From NCBI RefSeq assembly GCF_013927005.1, contig NZ_CP055930.1, positions 4,030,001 through 4,094,000 of the forward strand: a stretch of 64,000 nucleotides of DNA. The letters are read 5' to 3'. Positions 16,673-25,980 of this stretch are shown piece after piece (the first letter of the stretch is position 1; each line of letters begins with the position of its first letter). The notes beneath the pieces were generated by a model, which ran no database searches, had not been told where the DNA came from, and worked only from the letters and a program-made list of their open reading frames with translations. The translations under genes were made by a program, and so were the position numbers. The DNA is from Enterobacter sp. RHBSTW-00175. GTDB lineage: Bacteria; Pseudomonadota; Gammaproteobacteria; Enterobacterales; Enterobacteriaceae.

Positions 16673-18181
16673 ATGGCAATTAGCACACCGATGCTGGTGA
16701 CATTTCTTATCTATATTTTTGGCATGATCCTGATAGGTTTTTTGGCCTGGCGATCAACGAAGAACTTTGACGACTATATTCTGGGCGGGCGCAGTTTAGG
16801 GCCGATGGTAACCGCACTCTCTGCGGGCGCATCGGACATGAGCGGCTGGCTGCTGATGGGCTTACCGGGTGCGATTTTCATCTCCGGTATTTCAGAAAGC
16901 TGGATCGCGATTGGCCTGACCCTGGGCGCATGGATTAACTGGAAGCTGGTGGCGGGCCGCCTGCGTGTGCATACCGAGGCGAACAACAATGCCCTGACCC
17001 TGCCGGATTACTTCTCCGGGCGCTTTGAAGATAACAGCCGCGTGCTGCGTATTATCTCGGCTCTGGTTATCCTGGTGTTCTTCACCATCTATTGTGCTTC
17101 CGGCATTGTGGCCGGTGCGCGTCTGTTCGAAAGCACCTTCGGCATGAGCTATGAAACGGCGCTGTGGGCCGGTGCGGCGGCGACGATCCTGTATACCTTC
17201 GTGGGCGGTTTCCTGGCAGTGAGCTGGACTGACACCGTACAGGCGAGCCTGATGATCTTCGCGCTTATCCTGACGCCAGTGATTGTGATTTTCACCGTCG
17301 GCGGCTTTGCGGACTCCCTGGAAGTTATTAAACAAAAGAGCATCGAAAACGTCGATATGCTGAAAGGACTGAACTTTGTCGCGATTGTATCGCTGATGGG
17401 TTGGGGCCTGGGCTACTTTGGTCAGCCGCATATTCTGGCGCGCTTTATGGCCGCTGATTCTCACCACACCATTGTTCATGCGCGTCGTATCAGTATGACC
17501 TGGATGATCCTCTGCCTGGCAGGGGCGTGTGCGGTAGGCTTCTTCGGTATCGCGTACTTCAACAATAACCCGGCGCAGGCGGGTGCGGTGAACCAGAACG
17601 CCGAGCGCGTGTTTATCGAGCTGGCGCAAATTCTGTTTAACCCGTGGATTGCCGGTATTCTGCTGTCGGCGATTCTGGCGGCGGTGATGTCGACCCTGAG
17701 CTGCCAGCTGCTGGTGTGCTCCAGTGCCATTACGGAAGACCTGTACAAAGCGTTCCTGCGTAAAGATGCGAGCCAGAAAGAGCTGGTGTGGGTAGGGCGC
17801 TTTATGGTGCTGGTAGTGGCATTGATTGCCATTGCGCTGGCGGCCAACCCGAGCAACCGCGTTCTGGGCCTGGTAAGCTATGCGTGGGCGGGCTTTGGTG
17901 CCGCGTTTGGCCCGGTAGTGCTGTTCTCGGTACTGTGGTCACGCATGACCCGTAACGGCGCGCTGGCTGGCATGATTATTGGTGCGGTGACGGTTATCGT
18001 CTGGAAACAGTTCGCGTGGCTGGGCCTGTACGAAATCATCCCTGGCTTTATCTTCGGCAGCGTCGGGATCGTGGTGTTCAGCCTGCTGGGTAAAGCACCG
18101 TCTGCGGCGATGCAAAAACGCTTTGCAGAAGCGGACGCGCATTACCACACGGCACCGCCATCAAAATTACAGCCTGAATAA
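16673..18181 (+). CDS. putP: Sodium/proline symporter PutP
   Basis: 502-residue inner-membrane Na+/proline symporter of the SSS family, supplying proline to PutA. Length equals E. coli. Features include the N-terminal WRSTKNFDDYILGGRSLGP stretch, the Na+-binding SAGASDMSGWLLMGLPGA region in helix 2, and TLSCQLLVCSSAITEDLYK near 340-358. About 12-13 transmembrane helices are evident. The leader contains the shared PutA operators; a GGAG motif lies about 8-9 bases before ATG 16673. Confidence 0.96.
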   Translation: MAISTPMLVTFLIYIFGMILIGFLAWRSTKNFDDYILGGRSLGPMVTALSAGASDMSGWLLMGLPGAIFISGISESWIAIGLTLGAWINWKLVAGRLRVHTEANNNALTLPDYFSGRFEDNSRVLRIISALVILVFFTIYCASGIVAGARLFESTFGMSYETALWAGAAATILYTFVGGFLAVSWTDTVQASLMIFALILTPVIVIFTVGGFADSLEVIKQKSIENVDMLKGLNFVAIVSLMGWGLGYFGQPHILARFMAADSHHTIVHARRISMTWMILCLAGACAVGFFGIAYFNNNPAQAGAVNQNAERVFIELAQILFNPWIAGILLSAILAAVMSTLSCQLLVCSSAITEDLYKAFLRKDASQKELVWVGRFMVLVVALIAIALAANPSNRVLGLVSYAWAGFGAAFGPVVLFSVLWSRMTRNGALAGMIIGAVTVIVWKQFAWLGLYEIIPGFIFGSVGIVVFSLLGKAPSAAMQKRFAEADAHYHTAPPSKLQPE

Positions 18182-18201
18182 GTAGTACCTCCCTCCTGTA
18201 G

Positions 18202-18234
18202 GCCGGGTAAGCGCAAGCGCCACCCGGCTTTTTT
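18202..18234 (+). terminator. REP-type hairpin and putP terminator
   Basis: GCCGGGTAAGCGC and GCGCCACCCGGC form a REP-like stem followed by TTTTTTC, 20 bp after the putP stop. It can act as an intrinsic terminator for putP. Confidence 0.75.
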
Positions 18235-18296
18235 CTTGCTAAATTCCGCAATTTACGCTGATATCGCTGTGCTTATAACAATGAGGATAGCGAAGT

Positions 18297-18716
18297 ATGA
18301 CAATCAAAACAGGGCTTATGGTGGCGGCACTTTTCATGCTGGCAGGCTGTAACGCACCCGCGCACAACACCACAGACACCACCTGCAAAGTGGATAACCA
18401 GATGCAGCAAACCACGCTCTATTTCGGCCTGAGCCGCCCGGCAGGGAAAGACATTACCGGCCAGGAGTGGCAGCAGTTTGTTGACCAGGACGTAACCCCG
18501 CGCTTTCGCGATGGCCTGACGGTATTTGATGCCCGTGGGCAGTGGCTGGGTAATGACGGGAAAGTGGCGCGTGAGCAGAGCAAGGCGCTGATGCTAATCC
18601 ACGGTAAGGATGCCGTGAGTGAGCAGAATATCGAAGCGTTACGTGGGCTCTACAAGTCACGCTTTGCGCAGGAATCGGTGATGCGTGTCGATCAGCCGGT
18701 GTGCGTACAGTTTTAA
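18297..18716 (+). CDS. DUF3574 putative lipoprotein
   Basis: 139-residue predicted lipoprotein. The signal MTIKTGLMVAALFMLAGC ends in a lipobox LAGC with acylated Cys at 18. The mature domain (TTLYFGLSRPAGKDITGQEW, TPRFRDGLTVFDARGQW, EQSKALMLIH) matches the pattern I associate with DUF3574, whose function is unknown. It is an independent gene: terminators lie on both sides. E. coli K-12 has no gene here between putP and efeU. Confidence 0.7.
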   Translation: MTIKTGLMVAALFMLAGCNAPAHNTTDTTCKVDNQMQQTTLYFGLSRPAGKDITGQEWQQFVDQDVTPRFRDGLTVFDARGQWLGNDGKVAREQSKALMLIHGKDAVSEQNIEALRGLYKSRFAQESVMRVDQPVCVQF

Positions 18717-18722
18717 TGAAAA

Positions 18723-18743
18723 ACGGCGGGGAAACCCGCCGTT
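18723..18743. terminator. Intrinsic terminator after the DUF3574 gene
   Basis: ACGGCGGG GAAA CCCGCCGT is an 8-bp perfect stem with tetraloop, preceded by an A-run and followed by TATTGTTT. It can serve the upstream lipoprotein gene on the plus strand and the convergent transporter gene on the minus strand. Confidence 0.7.
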
Positions 18744-18752
18744 ATTGTTTCG

Positions 18753-18784
18753 TAGGCCCGTGCAAGCGAAGCGCCGCCGGGCAC
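18753..18784. repeat. REP-like palindrome
   Basis: TAGGCCCGTGCAAGCGAAGCGCCGCCGGGCA is a REP-type imperfect palindrome lying just after the convergent transporter stop codon. Confidence 0.6.
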
Positions 18785-18798
18785 AAACGGCTCAAAAA

Positions 18799-19983
18799 TT
18801 ACAACACTAATCCCGCAAAGCTCGCCGACAGCAAACTGACCAGTGTCGCACCGTACACCAGACGCAACCCGAAGCGGGACACGGTGTTCCCCTGCTGTTC
18901 ATTCAGGCCCTTAATGGCGCCTGCAACAATGCCGATAGAAGCAAAGTTGGCGAAAGAGACCAGGAACACGGACAAGATACCCAGACCGCGCGGGGTCATC
19001 TGGTGCGCAATTTTTTGCAGCTCGATCATCGCCACAAATTCATTGGCAACCAGCTTCGTGGCCATAATACTGCCCGCATTTAAGGCATCACTCAGTGGAA
19101 TACCAATCAGCCACGCCAGAGGATAAAACACATAACCCAGGATCTGCTGGAAGCTCATACCAAATACGCTGGAGAACAGGGCGTTGACCGCGCTAATAAG
19201 CGCGATAAAGCCAATCAGCATAGCCAGAATAATCATCGCCACTTTAAAACCGGCCAGAATATACTCACCCAGCATTTCAAAGAAGCTCTGGGATTCGTGC
19301 ATTTTTTCCAGTTTGATATCCGGCTCCGCTTCCGGGCGTGCCGGGTTGATGACGGAGAGAATAATAAAGGTGCTGAGCATATTGAGAATGAGCGCCGCGA
19401 CGACAAATTTTGCATCCAGCATGGTCATATACGCGCCGACAATCGATAACGACACGGTAGACATCGCGGTGGCGGCCATCGTAAACAGACGGCGGGAGGA
19501 GAGGTCGCCCAGGATCCCTTTGTAAGCAATGAAGTTTTCAGACTGCCCGAGGATCAGTGAACTGACGGCGTTAAAGGACTCCAGTTTCCCCATCCCGTTC
19601 ACTTTCGACAGCAATGTCCCGATAATGCGAATAAACACAGGCAGAATTCGCCAGTGCTGGAGAATACCAATCAGCGCCGAAATAAAAATAATCGGGCAAA
19701 GAACGCCGAGGAAAATGAACGCCAGCCCTTTTTCACCCATTCCGCCAAAGACGAAATTCGTCCCTTCTGAGGCAAATTTAAGCAGCGATTCAAAGAAGCC
19801 AGAGACATATTTAATCAGGAAAAGACCGCTTTCGGCATGAAGGAAAAAGAATGCCAGGGCAATTTCAATAATAATAAGCTGTAAAACGAAGCGAATACGA
19901 ATTTTTCGGCGGTCAAAACTCACCAGCCAGGCAAGCGCAAGAATAATCACCAGCGCCAGCAGGAAGTGGATAATATTATACAT
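18799..19983 (-). CDS. Concentrative nucleoside transporter (NupC family)
   Basis: 394-residue inner-membrane CNT-family nucleoside symporter. Family segments include [21 protein letters not shown] in the first third, the [11 protein letters not shown] motif near 150 (nucleoside and Na+ binding in CNT proteins), and [18 protein letters not shown] near 305-322 plus [18 protein letters not shown] near 350. It looks closer to YeiM/YeiJ-type paralogues than to NupC itself, so I give no symbol. ATG 19983 gives a typical N-terminal helix. It is convergent with the lipoprotein gene and divergent from efeU; the put-efe interval in E. coli lacks it. Confidence 0.85.
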   Translation of the reverse strand: MYNIIHFLLALVIILALAWLVSFDRRKIRIRFVLQLIIIEIALAFFFLHAESGLFLIKYVSGFFESLLKFASEGTNFVFGGMGEKGLAFIFLGVLCPIIFISALIGILQHWRILPVFIRIIGTLLSKVNGMGKLESFNAVSSLILGQSENFIAYKGILGDLSSRRLFTMAATAMSTVSLSIVGAYMTMLDAKFVVAALILNMLSTFIILSVINPARPEAEPDIKLEKMHESQSFFEMLGEYILAGFKVAMIILAMLIGFIALISAVNALFSSVFGMSFQQILGYVFYPLAWLIGIPLSDALNAGSIMATKLVANEFVAMIELQKIAHQMTPRGLGILSVFLVSFANFASIGIVAGAIKGLNEQQGNTVSRFGLRLVYGATLVSLLSASFAGLVL

Positions 19984-20158
19984 GGTTAGTTTTCAGTTGG
20001 TTTTCGAGTCACATATTTAGCCACAGCTGTGTTTAACCGTAAATGGGCATTTACGTTATAAGTTATAAACACAACGATAACGACGGAAACTATTAACAGG
20101 CGAGCGGTTTACATCTCTTCATCAAAACACAACACATTTCGCTTGTGTTTCTCTTCTC

Positions 20159-20177
20159 CGTAATGATAATCACTATC
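20159..20177. promoter_or_regulatory. Fur box upstream of efeUOB
   Basis: CGTAATGATAATCACTATC matches the 19-bp Fur consensus GATAATGATAATCATTATC at 16 positions. It lies about 58 bp before the efeU start codon, suited to iron-dependent repression. The divergent transporter gene starts 175 bp away on the other side. Confidence 0.8.
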
Positions 20178-20234
20178 ACAAGAATTTACCTTTCTTTGCA
20201 TCAGTTGACTGCGATTAACAATTAAGGTGTCGGC

Positions 20235-21068
20235 ATGTTTGTTCCATTTCTCATTATGTTACGTGAAGGCCTTGAAGCTGCCTTAATCGTGAGTCTTATC
20301 GCAAGCTACCTGAAGCGAACCCAGCGCGGACGCTGGATTGGCGTGATGTGGATTGGCGTTTTCCTCGCCGCAGCGCTCTGCCTTGGGCTTGGCATCCTCA
20401 TCAACGAAACCACCGGTGAGTTCCCGCAGAAAGAGCAAGAGCTGTTCGAAGGCATCGTTGCCGTTATTGCGGTGGTGATCCTGACCTGGATGGTGTTCTG
20501 GATGCGCAAAGTGTCCCGTAACGTGAAAGTTCAGCTGGAGCAGGCGGTCGATAACGCCCTGCAAAAAAGCAACAACCACGGCTGGGCGCTGATCATGATG
20601 GTCTTTTTCGCCGTTGCGCGTGAAGGCCTGGAATCGGTCTTTTTCCTGCTGGCTGCGTTCCAGCAGGATGTGGGGATCTGGCCGCCGCTCGGTGCAATGC
20701 TGGGGCTGGCAACGGCGGTGGTGCTCGGTTTCCTGCTGTACTGGGGCGGTATTCGCCTGAACCTGGGCGTGTTCTTCAAGTGGACGAGCCTGTTTATTCT
20801 GCTGGTTGCCGCAGGGCTGGCCGCGGGCGCAATCCGCGCCTTCCACGAAGCGGGGCTGTGGAACCACTTCCAGGATGTCGCGTTTGACCTGAGCAATGTG
20901 CTCTCTACGCACTCCCTGACCGGAACCCTGCTCGAAGGGATCTTCGGGTATCAGGAGACACCGAGCGTCAGCGAAGTGGCGATGTACTTTATCTATCTGG
21001 TTCCGGCGCTGGTGCTGTTCGCGCTGCCGCCGCGTGCCCGCACCCAGGCGTCGCATACCGCGCCGTAA
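20235..21068 (+). CDS. efeU: Ferrous/ferric iron permease EfeU (Ftr1 family)
   Basis: 277-residue inner-membrane iron permease of the OFeT/Ftr1 family. It carries the two REGLE iron-translocation motifs: LREGLEAALIV at about 9-19 and AREGLESVFFL at about 132-142. About seven transmembrane helices are evident. The reading frame is uninterrupted, unlike E. coli K-12 where efeU is frameshifted. It is first in efeUOB, 43 bp before efeO, behind a Fur box. The system takes up iron under acidic, oxic conditions in E. coli relatives. Confidence 0.95.
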   Translation: MFVPFLIMLREGLEAALIVSLIASYLKRTQRGRWIGVMWIGVFLAAALCLGLGILINETTGEFPQKEQELFEGIVAVIAVVILTWMVFWMRKVSRNVKVQLEQAVDNALQKSNNHGWALIMMVFFAVAREGLESVFFLLAAFQQDVGIWPPLGAMLGLATAVVLGFLLYWGGIRLNLGVFFKWTSLFILLVAAGLAAGAIRAFHEAGLWNHFQDVAFDLSNVLSTHSLTGTLLEGIFGYQETPSVSEVAMYFIYLVPALVLFALPPRARTQASHTAP

Positions 21069-21111
21069 TGGGTTTGGTGTAGTTACAACATACTTTTAAA
21101 AGGGAAGAGTC

Positions 21112-22239
21112 ATGGCAATTCAGTTTCGTCGTAGTGCGTTACGCGCAGGCATTGCCGCGCTGTTCGCTTCTGCATTCTCCGCGCAGGCAGCCGATATTCC
21201 GCAGGTTAAAATCACTGTGAATGACAAACAGTGTGAGCCGATGAGCGTCACGGTGAACAGCGGTAAAACGCAGTTTATTATTCAGAACCACAGCCAGAAA
21301 GCGCTGGAATGGGAAATCCTCAAAGGCGTGATGGTCGTGGAAGAGCGTGAAAACATCGCCCCGGGCTTTAGCCAGAAAATGACGGCTAACCTGCAACCTG
21401 GCGAATACGACATGACCTGTGGCCTGCTGACCAACCCGAAAGGCAAGCTGATTGTTAAAGGTGAAGCCACGGCGGATGCTGCGAAAGGTGAAGCCCTGCT
21501 GAGCCTGGGCGACGCGATTACCGCCTATAAAGCCTATGTCACCAAAGAGACGGCGGACCTGGTTGCAGGCACCAAAGCCTTTACCGATGCGGTGAAAGCG
21601 GGCGATCTCGAAAAAGCGAAATCCCTGTATGCGCCAACCCGTCAGCACTACGAGCGTATTGAACCTATTGCTGAACTGTTCTCTGACCTGGATGGCAGCA
21701 TCGATGCCCGTGAAGATGACTACGAGCAGAAAGCCGCCGATCCTAAGTTCACCGGTTTCCACCGTCTGGAAAAAGCGCTGTTTGGCGATAACTCCACCAA
21801 AGGGATGGAGAAGTACGCTGAGCAGCTGAACACCGACGTGCTGGAGCTGCAAAAACGTATTAGCGAGCTGGCTTTCCCGCCATCTAAAGTGGTGGGCGGC
21901 GCAGCGGGTCTGATTGAAGAAGTGGCGGCGAGCAAAATCAGCGGTGAAGAAGACCGTTACAGCCACACTGACCTGTGGGACTTCCAGGCCAATGTCGATG
22001 GCGCGCAGAAAATTGTCTCTCTGCTGCGTCCGCAGTTGCAGAAAGAGAACAGCGAGCTGCTGGCGAAAGTGGATGCCAACTTCAAGAAAGTCGACACCAT
22101 TCTGGCGAAATATCGCACCAAAGACGGCTTCGAAACCTACGACAAACTGACCGATGCTGACCGTAATGCGCTGAAAGGCCCAATTACGACCCTGGCAGAA
22201 GATCTGTCTCAGCTGCGTGGCGTACTGGGTCTGGACTAA
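21112..22239 (+). CDS. efeO: Periplasmic iron-uptake protein EfeO
   Basis: 375-residue periplasmic protein. It has a signal peptide ([20 protein letters not shown] ending AQA-AD), an N-terminal cupredoxin-like domain (about 30-120; [12 protein letters not shown] with a conserved Cys), and a C-terminal M75/imelysin-like helical domain with the HxxE motif in [13 protein letters not shown]. It is thought to bind iron and pass it to EfeU. An AAGGGAAGAG site precedes the ATG; efeB begins 2 bp after its stop. Confidence 0.95.
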   Translation: MAIQFRRSALRAGIAALFASAFSAQAADIPQVKITVNDKQCEPMSVTVNSGKTQFIIQNHSQKALEWEILKGVMVVEERENIAPGFSQKMTANLQPGEYDMTCGLLTNPKGKLIVKGEATADAAKGEALLSLGDAITAYKAYVTKETADLVAGTKAFTDAVKAGDLEKAKSLYAPTRQHYERIEPIAELFSDLDGSIDAREDDYEQKAADPKFTGFHRLEKALFGDNSTKGMEKYAEQLNTDVLELQKRISELAFPPSKVVGGAAGLIEEVAASKISGEEDRYSHTDLWDFQANVDGAQKIVSLLRPQLQKENSELLAKVDANFKKVDTILAKYRTKDGFETYDKLTDADRNALKGPITTLAEDLSQLRGVLGLD

Positions 22240-22241
22240 GC

Positions 22242-23528
22242 ATGATGAACAAGCAAGACGAGTTCGACGTAGCTGAACCTTCGCGACGTCGTTTACTGAA
22301 AGGGGTAGGGGCGCTGGGTGGCGCACTTGCCCTGGCAGGTGGATGCCCGGTGGCCCATGCGGCTAAACCGCAAAGTGCTCCCGGCACGGTATCCCCCAAT
22401 GCCCGAATGGAAACGCAGCCTTTCTATGGCGCGCACCAGTCGGGCATTCTGACGCCGCAGCAGGCCTCCATGATGCTGGTGGCGTTTGATTCGCTGGCCA
22501 GTGATAAAGCCGACCTGGAGCGCCTGTTTCGCCTGCTGACAACGCGTATCGCGTTTCTCACCGCAGGCGGCCCGGCACCGCAAACGCCTAACCCGCGTCT
22601 TCCGCCGATGGACTCCGGTATTCTGGGGCCGTTTATCGCCCCGGATAACCTGACCATTACCGTGTCGCTGGGTGAGTCGCTGTTCGATGAACGCTATGGC
22701 CTGACGAAGCACAAACCGAAATCACTGCAAAAAATGACGCGATTCCCGAATGATTCGCTTGATGCGGCGCTGTGCCACGGCGATCTGCTTCTTCAGATTT
22801 GTGCGAACACGCAGGATACGGTGATCCACGCCCTGCGCGATATCATCAAGCACACGCCGGATCTGCTGAGTGTGCGCTGGAAGCGGGAAGGATTTATCTC
22901 TGACCACGCTGCGCGCAGCAAAGGGAAGGAGACACCGGTCAACCTGCTTGGCTTTAAGGATGGCACTGCCAACCCGGACAGCAGCAATGCTGCATTGATG
23001 AAAGATGTGGTCTGGGTGACGGCCGATCAGGGCGAGCCTGCGTGGGCCGTTGGCGGCAGCTATCAGGCGGTGCGTATTATTCAGTTCCACGTGGAGTTCT
23101 GGGATCGCACGCCGCTCAAAGAGCAGCAGACCATTTTTGGCCGTGACAAGCAAAGCGGTGCGCCGCTGGGCATGAAAAACGAGCACGATGTGCATGATTA
23201 CAGCGCCGACCCGAACGGTGACACCATCGCGCTGGACAGCCATATTCGCCTGGCGAACCCGCGTACCAAAGAGACGCAGTCCAGCCTGATGATGCGCCGT
23301 GGTTACAGCTATTCGCTGGGGGTGACCAACTCTGGTCAGCTGGATATGGGGCTGCTGTTTGTCTGTTATCAGCATGACCTGGAGAAGGGCTTCTTAACCG
23401 TGCAGAAGCGGTTAAATGGTGAAGCGCTGGAAGAGTACATTAAGCCTGTCGGCGGCGGCTATTTCTTTGCCCTGCCTGGGCCGCGCGACCAAAACGCGTA
23501 TCTCGCTCAAGGGCTTATTGAAGCCTGA
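22242..23528 (+). CDS. efeB: Dye-decolorizing-type haem peroxidase EfeB
   Basis: 428-residue Tat-exported DyP-type peroxidase of the efeUOB system. The N terminus carries the twin-arginine motif [14 protein letters not shown] at about 14-27 and a hydrophobic stretch ending AHA. The DyP GXXDG motif appears as [11 protein letters not shown] (catalytic Asp near 240); the proximal haem His is probably in [11 protein letters not shown]. Two adjacent ATG codons (22242, 22245) are both possible; the gene starts 2 bp after efeO. It ends in a strong terminator. Confidence 0.95.
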   Translation: MMNKQDEFDVAEPSRRRLLKGVGALGGALALAGGCPVAHAAKPQSAPGTVSPNARMETQPFYGAHQSGILTPQQASMMLVAFDSLASDKADLERLFRLLTTRIAFLTAGGPAPQTPNPRLPPMDSGILGPFIAPDNLTITVSLGESLFDERYGLTKHKPKSLQKMTRFPNDSLDAALCHGDLLLQICANTQDTVIHALRDIIKHTPDLLSVRWKREGFISDHAARSKGKETPVNLLGFKDGTANPDSSNAALMKDVVWVTADQGEPAWAVGGSYQAVRIIQFHVEFWDRTPLKEQQTIFGRDKQSGAPLGMKNEHDVHDYSADPNGDTIALDSHIRLANPRTKETQSSLMMRRGYSYSLGVTNSGQLDMGLLFVCYQHDLEKGFLTVQKRLNGEALEEYIKPVGGGYFFALPGPRDQNAYLAQGLIEA

Positions 23529-23533
23529 TAATT

Positions 23534-23568
23534 GTCCCTGCGATAGTTCGCGGGGACATTATTTTTTC
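23534..23568 (+). terminator. efeUOB terminator
   Basis: GTCCCTGCG ATAGTT CGCGGGGAC stem with following ATTATTTTTTC, starting 6 bp after the efeB stop. Typical intrinsic terminator. Confidence 0.85.
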
Positions 23569-23582
23569 ATATGACTATCCAT

Positions 23583-23615
23583 CTGTTATATTTCTGTAAT
23601 ATTCCTGTATGAGAC
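23583..23615 (+). promoter_or_regulatory. Pho box upstream of phoH
   Basis: Three consecutive 11-base direct repeats, CTGTTATATTT, CTGTAATATTC and CTGTATGAGAC, follow the PhoB consensus CTGTCAT-AT repeated every 11 bases. They lie about 140 bp upstream of the phoH frame start, so PhoB control under phosphate limitation is strongly suggested, as known for E. coli phoH. Confidence 0.85.
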
Positions 23616-23751
23616 TGATTTCACCTGTAGGGACAGTCTTAAAGTTGCATCAAAGTAAAATAAATGTTGCATTTATGATAAACCTTGATGTACTTAATAT
23701 AAGACAGCGGTAGTTCCCGGCAGTGATGCTGAATCACTATGGAGATCGCGA

Positions 23752-24816
23752 ATGGTTGCGTCCTATACTGGACATGGTAAACATAACAACCGCAGCACCC
23801 GGCGCGGAGGCTCAGACTCCGGCAGCGATTTCCTCACCACTAAATTCTCCTCATCTTCTCCAGAATCTCCTTCGACCGACGTGCAAAATGGTGCGCGTAG
23901 CCGTTCTGTATCGTCATCCGATAAAGCAAGCAATGGCTTACAAGGAAGCCAACCCTCTGATGTTCGTGCGCATAATCGTGCTGAAACTGGCGCGTGTGAT
24001 GAATACCAACAACTCAAGGTGCTATCCATGGGAAGACAAAAAGCAGTGATCAAAGCTCGTCGCGAAGCAAAACGTGTGCTGAGACGGGATTCACGTAGCC
24101 ATAAACAACGTGAAGAAGAATCGGTCACCTCGCTTGTGCAGATGAGTGGCGTTGAAGCAATTGGCATGGCGCGGGACAGCCGTGATACTTCTCCAATTGT
24201 GGCGCGCAATGAAGCTCAGGCGCACTACCTGAATGCTATCGAGAGTAAACAGCTCATCTTTGCAACCGGTGAAGCCGGATGCGGGAAAACCTGGATTAGT
24301 GCAGCCAAAGCGGCGGAGGCTCTGATCCATAAGGACGTGGACAGGATTATTGTCACCCGTCCGGTACTGCAAGCTGATGAAGATCTCGGCTTCTTGCCCG
24401 GAGACATTTCGGAAAAGTTTGCCCCGTACTTCAGGCCCGTCTACGACGTGCTGGTGAAACGACTGGGTGCATCCTTTATGCAGTACTGCCTGCGACCAGA
24501 GATTGGCAAGGTGGAAATCGCGCCGTTCGCCTATATGCGCGGACGTACATTTGAAAATGCGGTCGTGATTCTTGACGAGGCTCAGAACGTGACTGCTGCG
24601 CAAATGAAGATGTTCTTAACGCGCCTCGGGGAAAATGTGACGGTTATCGTCAACGGCGATATTACCCAATGCGATCTGCCATCCGGTGTGAAATCTGGCC
24701 TGAGCGATGCGATGTCACGTTTTGAGGAAGATGAGATGATTGGGGTGGTTCGCTTTACCAAAGATGACTGCGTGCGGTCGGCCCTTTGCCAGCGCACGCT
24801 GAACGCGTACTACTGA
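23752..24816 (+). CDS. phoH: PhoH ATPase
   Basis: Cytosolic P-loop ATPase of the phosphate-starvation regulon, possibly acting on RNA. The ATPase core starts after about residue 93. Walker A is in FATGEAGCGKTW and Walker B in AVVILDEAQNV, with TRPVLQADEDLGFLPGD between. Two starts are possible: ATG 23752 (354 residues, the length annotated in E. coli) or ATG 24028 (MGRQKAVIK, 262 residues, with AAGGT upstream). The first 92 residues are Ser-rich and low in complexity, so the shorter form may be the main product. Confidence 0.92.
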   Translation: MVASYTGHGKHNNRSTRRGGSDSGSDFLTTKFSSSSPESPSTDVQNGARSRSVSSSDKASNGLQGSQPSDVRAHNRAETGACDEYQQLKVLSMGRQKAVIKARREAKRVLRRDSRSHKQREEESVTSLVQMSGVEAIGMARDSRDTSPIVARNEAQAHYLNAIESKQLIFATGEAGCGKTWISAAKAAEALIHKDVDRIIVTRPVLQADEDLGFLPGDISEKFAPYFRPVYDVLVKRLGASFMQYCLRPEIGKVEIAPFAYMRGRTFENAVVILDEAQNVTAAQMKMFLTRLGENVTVIVNGDITQCDLPSGVKSGLSDAMSRFEEDEMIGVVRFTKDDCVRSALCQRTLNAYY

Positions 24817-24832
24817 GTTAGCTGTTGTGTTC

Positions 24833-24862
24833 AAGGCCCGGGAGACCGGGCTTTGTTTTTTT
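24833..24862 (+). terminator. phoH terminator
   Basis: AAGGCCCG GGAGAC CGGGCTTTG stem followed by TTTTTTT, 16 bp after the phoH stop. Confidence 0.85.
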
Positions 24863-24867
24863 GTGCA

Positions 24868-24955
24868 GCCTTCACGCCTGGTGGCGCTGCGCTTACCAGG
24901 CCTACAGGTAAGGTTTCAATATCGTAGGTCGGGTAAGCATAGCGACACCCGACAT
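24868..24955. repeat. Two REP-like palindromes
   Basis: Imperfect palindromes GCCTGGTGGCGCTGCGCTTACCAGGC (about 24876-24901) and GTCGGGTAAGCATAGCGACACCCGAC (about 24928-24953) are typical enterobacterial REP units arranged head to tail between phoH and tRNA-Ser. Confidence 0.65.
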
Positions 24956-24976
24956 AAACACCGCAGAAGTCCTAAA

Positions 24977-24997
24977 GGTTCGAATCCCCCTGGCGGA
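24977..24997 (+). other. tRNA 3'-end-like fragment
   Basis: GGTTCGAATCCCCCTGGCGG on the plus strand resembles a T-arm plus part of an acceptor stem but has no tRNA body in front of it. It lies next to the real tRNA-Ser on the other strand and may be a scar of past integration or recombination at the tRNA gene. Confidence 0.4.
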
Positions 24998-25009
24998 GAT
25001 CCAAAAGAA

Positions 25010-25040
25010 AAAAGCCCGTACTTTCGTACGAGCTCTCATC
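25010..25040 (-). terminator. tRNA-Ser terminator (copy 1)
   Basis: On the minus strand AGCTCGTAC GAAA GTACGGGCT is followed by TTTTTTC, a classic intrinsic terminator 8-10 bp after the tRNA 3' end. Identical hairpins occur at 28424-28452 and 28603-28633. Confidence 0.85.
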
Positions 25041-25047
25041 TCAAATA

Positions 25048-25135
25048 TGGCGGTGAGGGGGGGATTCGAACCCCCGATACGTTGCCGTATACACACTTTC
25101 CAGGCGTGCTCCTTCAGCCACTCGGACACCTCACC
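25048..25135 (-). tRNA. serX: tRNA-Ser (anticodon GGA), copy 1
   Basis: 88-base class II tRNA on the minus strand. Acceptor arm GGTGAGG pairs with CCTCACC before GCCA; D-arm TCCGAGTGGCTGAAGGA; anticodon arm CACGC-CTGGAAA-GTGTG gives GGA; long variable arm; T-arm with GGTTCGAATCC; encoded CCA. It reads UCC/UCU serine codons. By position next to ghrA's neighbourhood it corresponds to E. coli serX or a duplicate of it. Confidence 0.96.
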
Positions 25136-25282
25136 ATATTGTATTGTTGCCTGACCGCTTGGGGGGCAACGGGGCGCTACTATAGGGAGTTGCGCTAAAA
25201 CGGTCAAGCAGATTTTCTGCTTTAGTGCTTGTTCGGTTAAGCAATAATCAGCTCCACGGTGTTTATGCCGTGGAGCGAGTCA

Positions 25283-25960
25283 TTACCGCTGTGAATCGAG
25301 CACTTCGCTGTGCTTCACCACGTCCTGCGCTTTGCTGTAACTCTCAATCAGCAACTGATAAGCAGGGAAGATGTGTGTGTACACCTCAGCCCACTCGGCG
25401 GCATCTTCACGGTTCCATGTGCGCTGAATTTCAGATGCGACAGCCGCCGTATCCATCGGCACAACACCCGCCTGTACCACACGGGCCAGAGTTATCTCCT
25501 GGGCCATTTTGCTGTAGGTGCCTGACGCATCAATAACCGCAAACACTTTATAGCCGTCGGCCACCGCGCTGATTGACGGAAACGCCATGCAAACACTGGT
25601 GATGGTGCCCGCAATGATCAGTGTCTTGCGTCCGGTCGCCTTAACGGCAGCGACAAACTCCGGGTTGTCCCAGGCGTTGATTTCGCCTTTACGTGCCACA
25701 TATTGCGCATGAGGCGCATTAGCGTGGATCTCCGGGATCAGCGGGCCGTTCGGCCCCTGTGGAACGGACGCGGTGGTAATCACCGGGATCTTCGCCAGGG
25801 TCGCGATTTTTGCCAGCGCTGCCGCACGGGCACGCAGTTCCGGCATCGGCATATCACCAACGGTCTGGAATAGCCCGCTCTGATGATCAATAAGCAACAT
25901 GACCGCATCGTTCACATCAATGACCGGGCGTGCTCCATTAAAATTCGCAGGTGTAGACAT
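25283..25960 (-). CDS. Isochorismatase-family cysteine hydrolase (YcaC-like)
   Basis: 225-residue cysteine hydrolase. The catalytic Asp is in [12 protein letters not shown] at about 21-32, and the nucleophilic Cys in [12 protein letters not shown] (about 117-128). The family splits amides or related bonds; the closest known relative seems to be E. coli YcaC, whose substrate is not settled. It lies 20 bp downstream of the pirin gene on the same strand, so both are likely one operon. The flanking tRNA repeats suggest this block was inserted as a unit. Confidence 0.82.
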   Translation of the reverse strand: MSTPANFNGARPVIDVNDAVMLLIDHQSGLFQTVGDMPMPELRARAAALAKIATLAKIPVITTASVPQGPNGPLIPEIHANAPHAQYVARKGEINAWDNPEFVAAVKATGRKTLIIAGTITSVCMAFPSISAVADGYKVFAVIDASGTYSKMAQEITLARVVQAGVVPMDTAAVASEIQRTWNREDAAEWAEVYTHIFPAYQLLIESYSKAQDVVKHSEVLDSQR

Positions 25961-25980
25961 TTTCTTCTCCTTTATTACGA

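Larger units (their letters stand above)
25003..25142. repeat. 140-bp direct repeat around tRNA-Ser, copy 1
   Basis: Matches 28596-28735 (offset 3,593), covering the tRNA-Ser gene, its downstream terminator hairpin and 7 bases of 5' flank. Sequence outside the repeat differs. The two copies bracket the hydrolase-pirin-LysR genes. Confidence 0.85.

Noticed and set aside
21139..22326. 395-codon minus-strand open frame opposite efeO
   Set aside because: Antisense shadow of efeO; Phe/Arg/Gln-rich product, no start signal.
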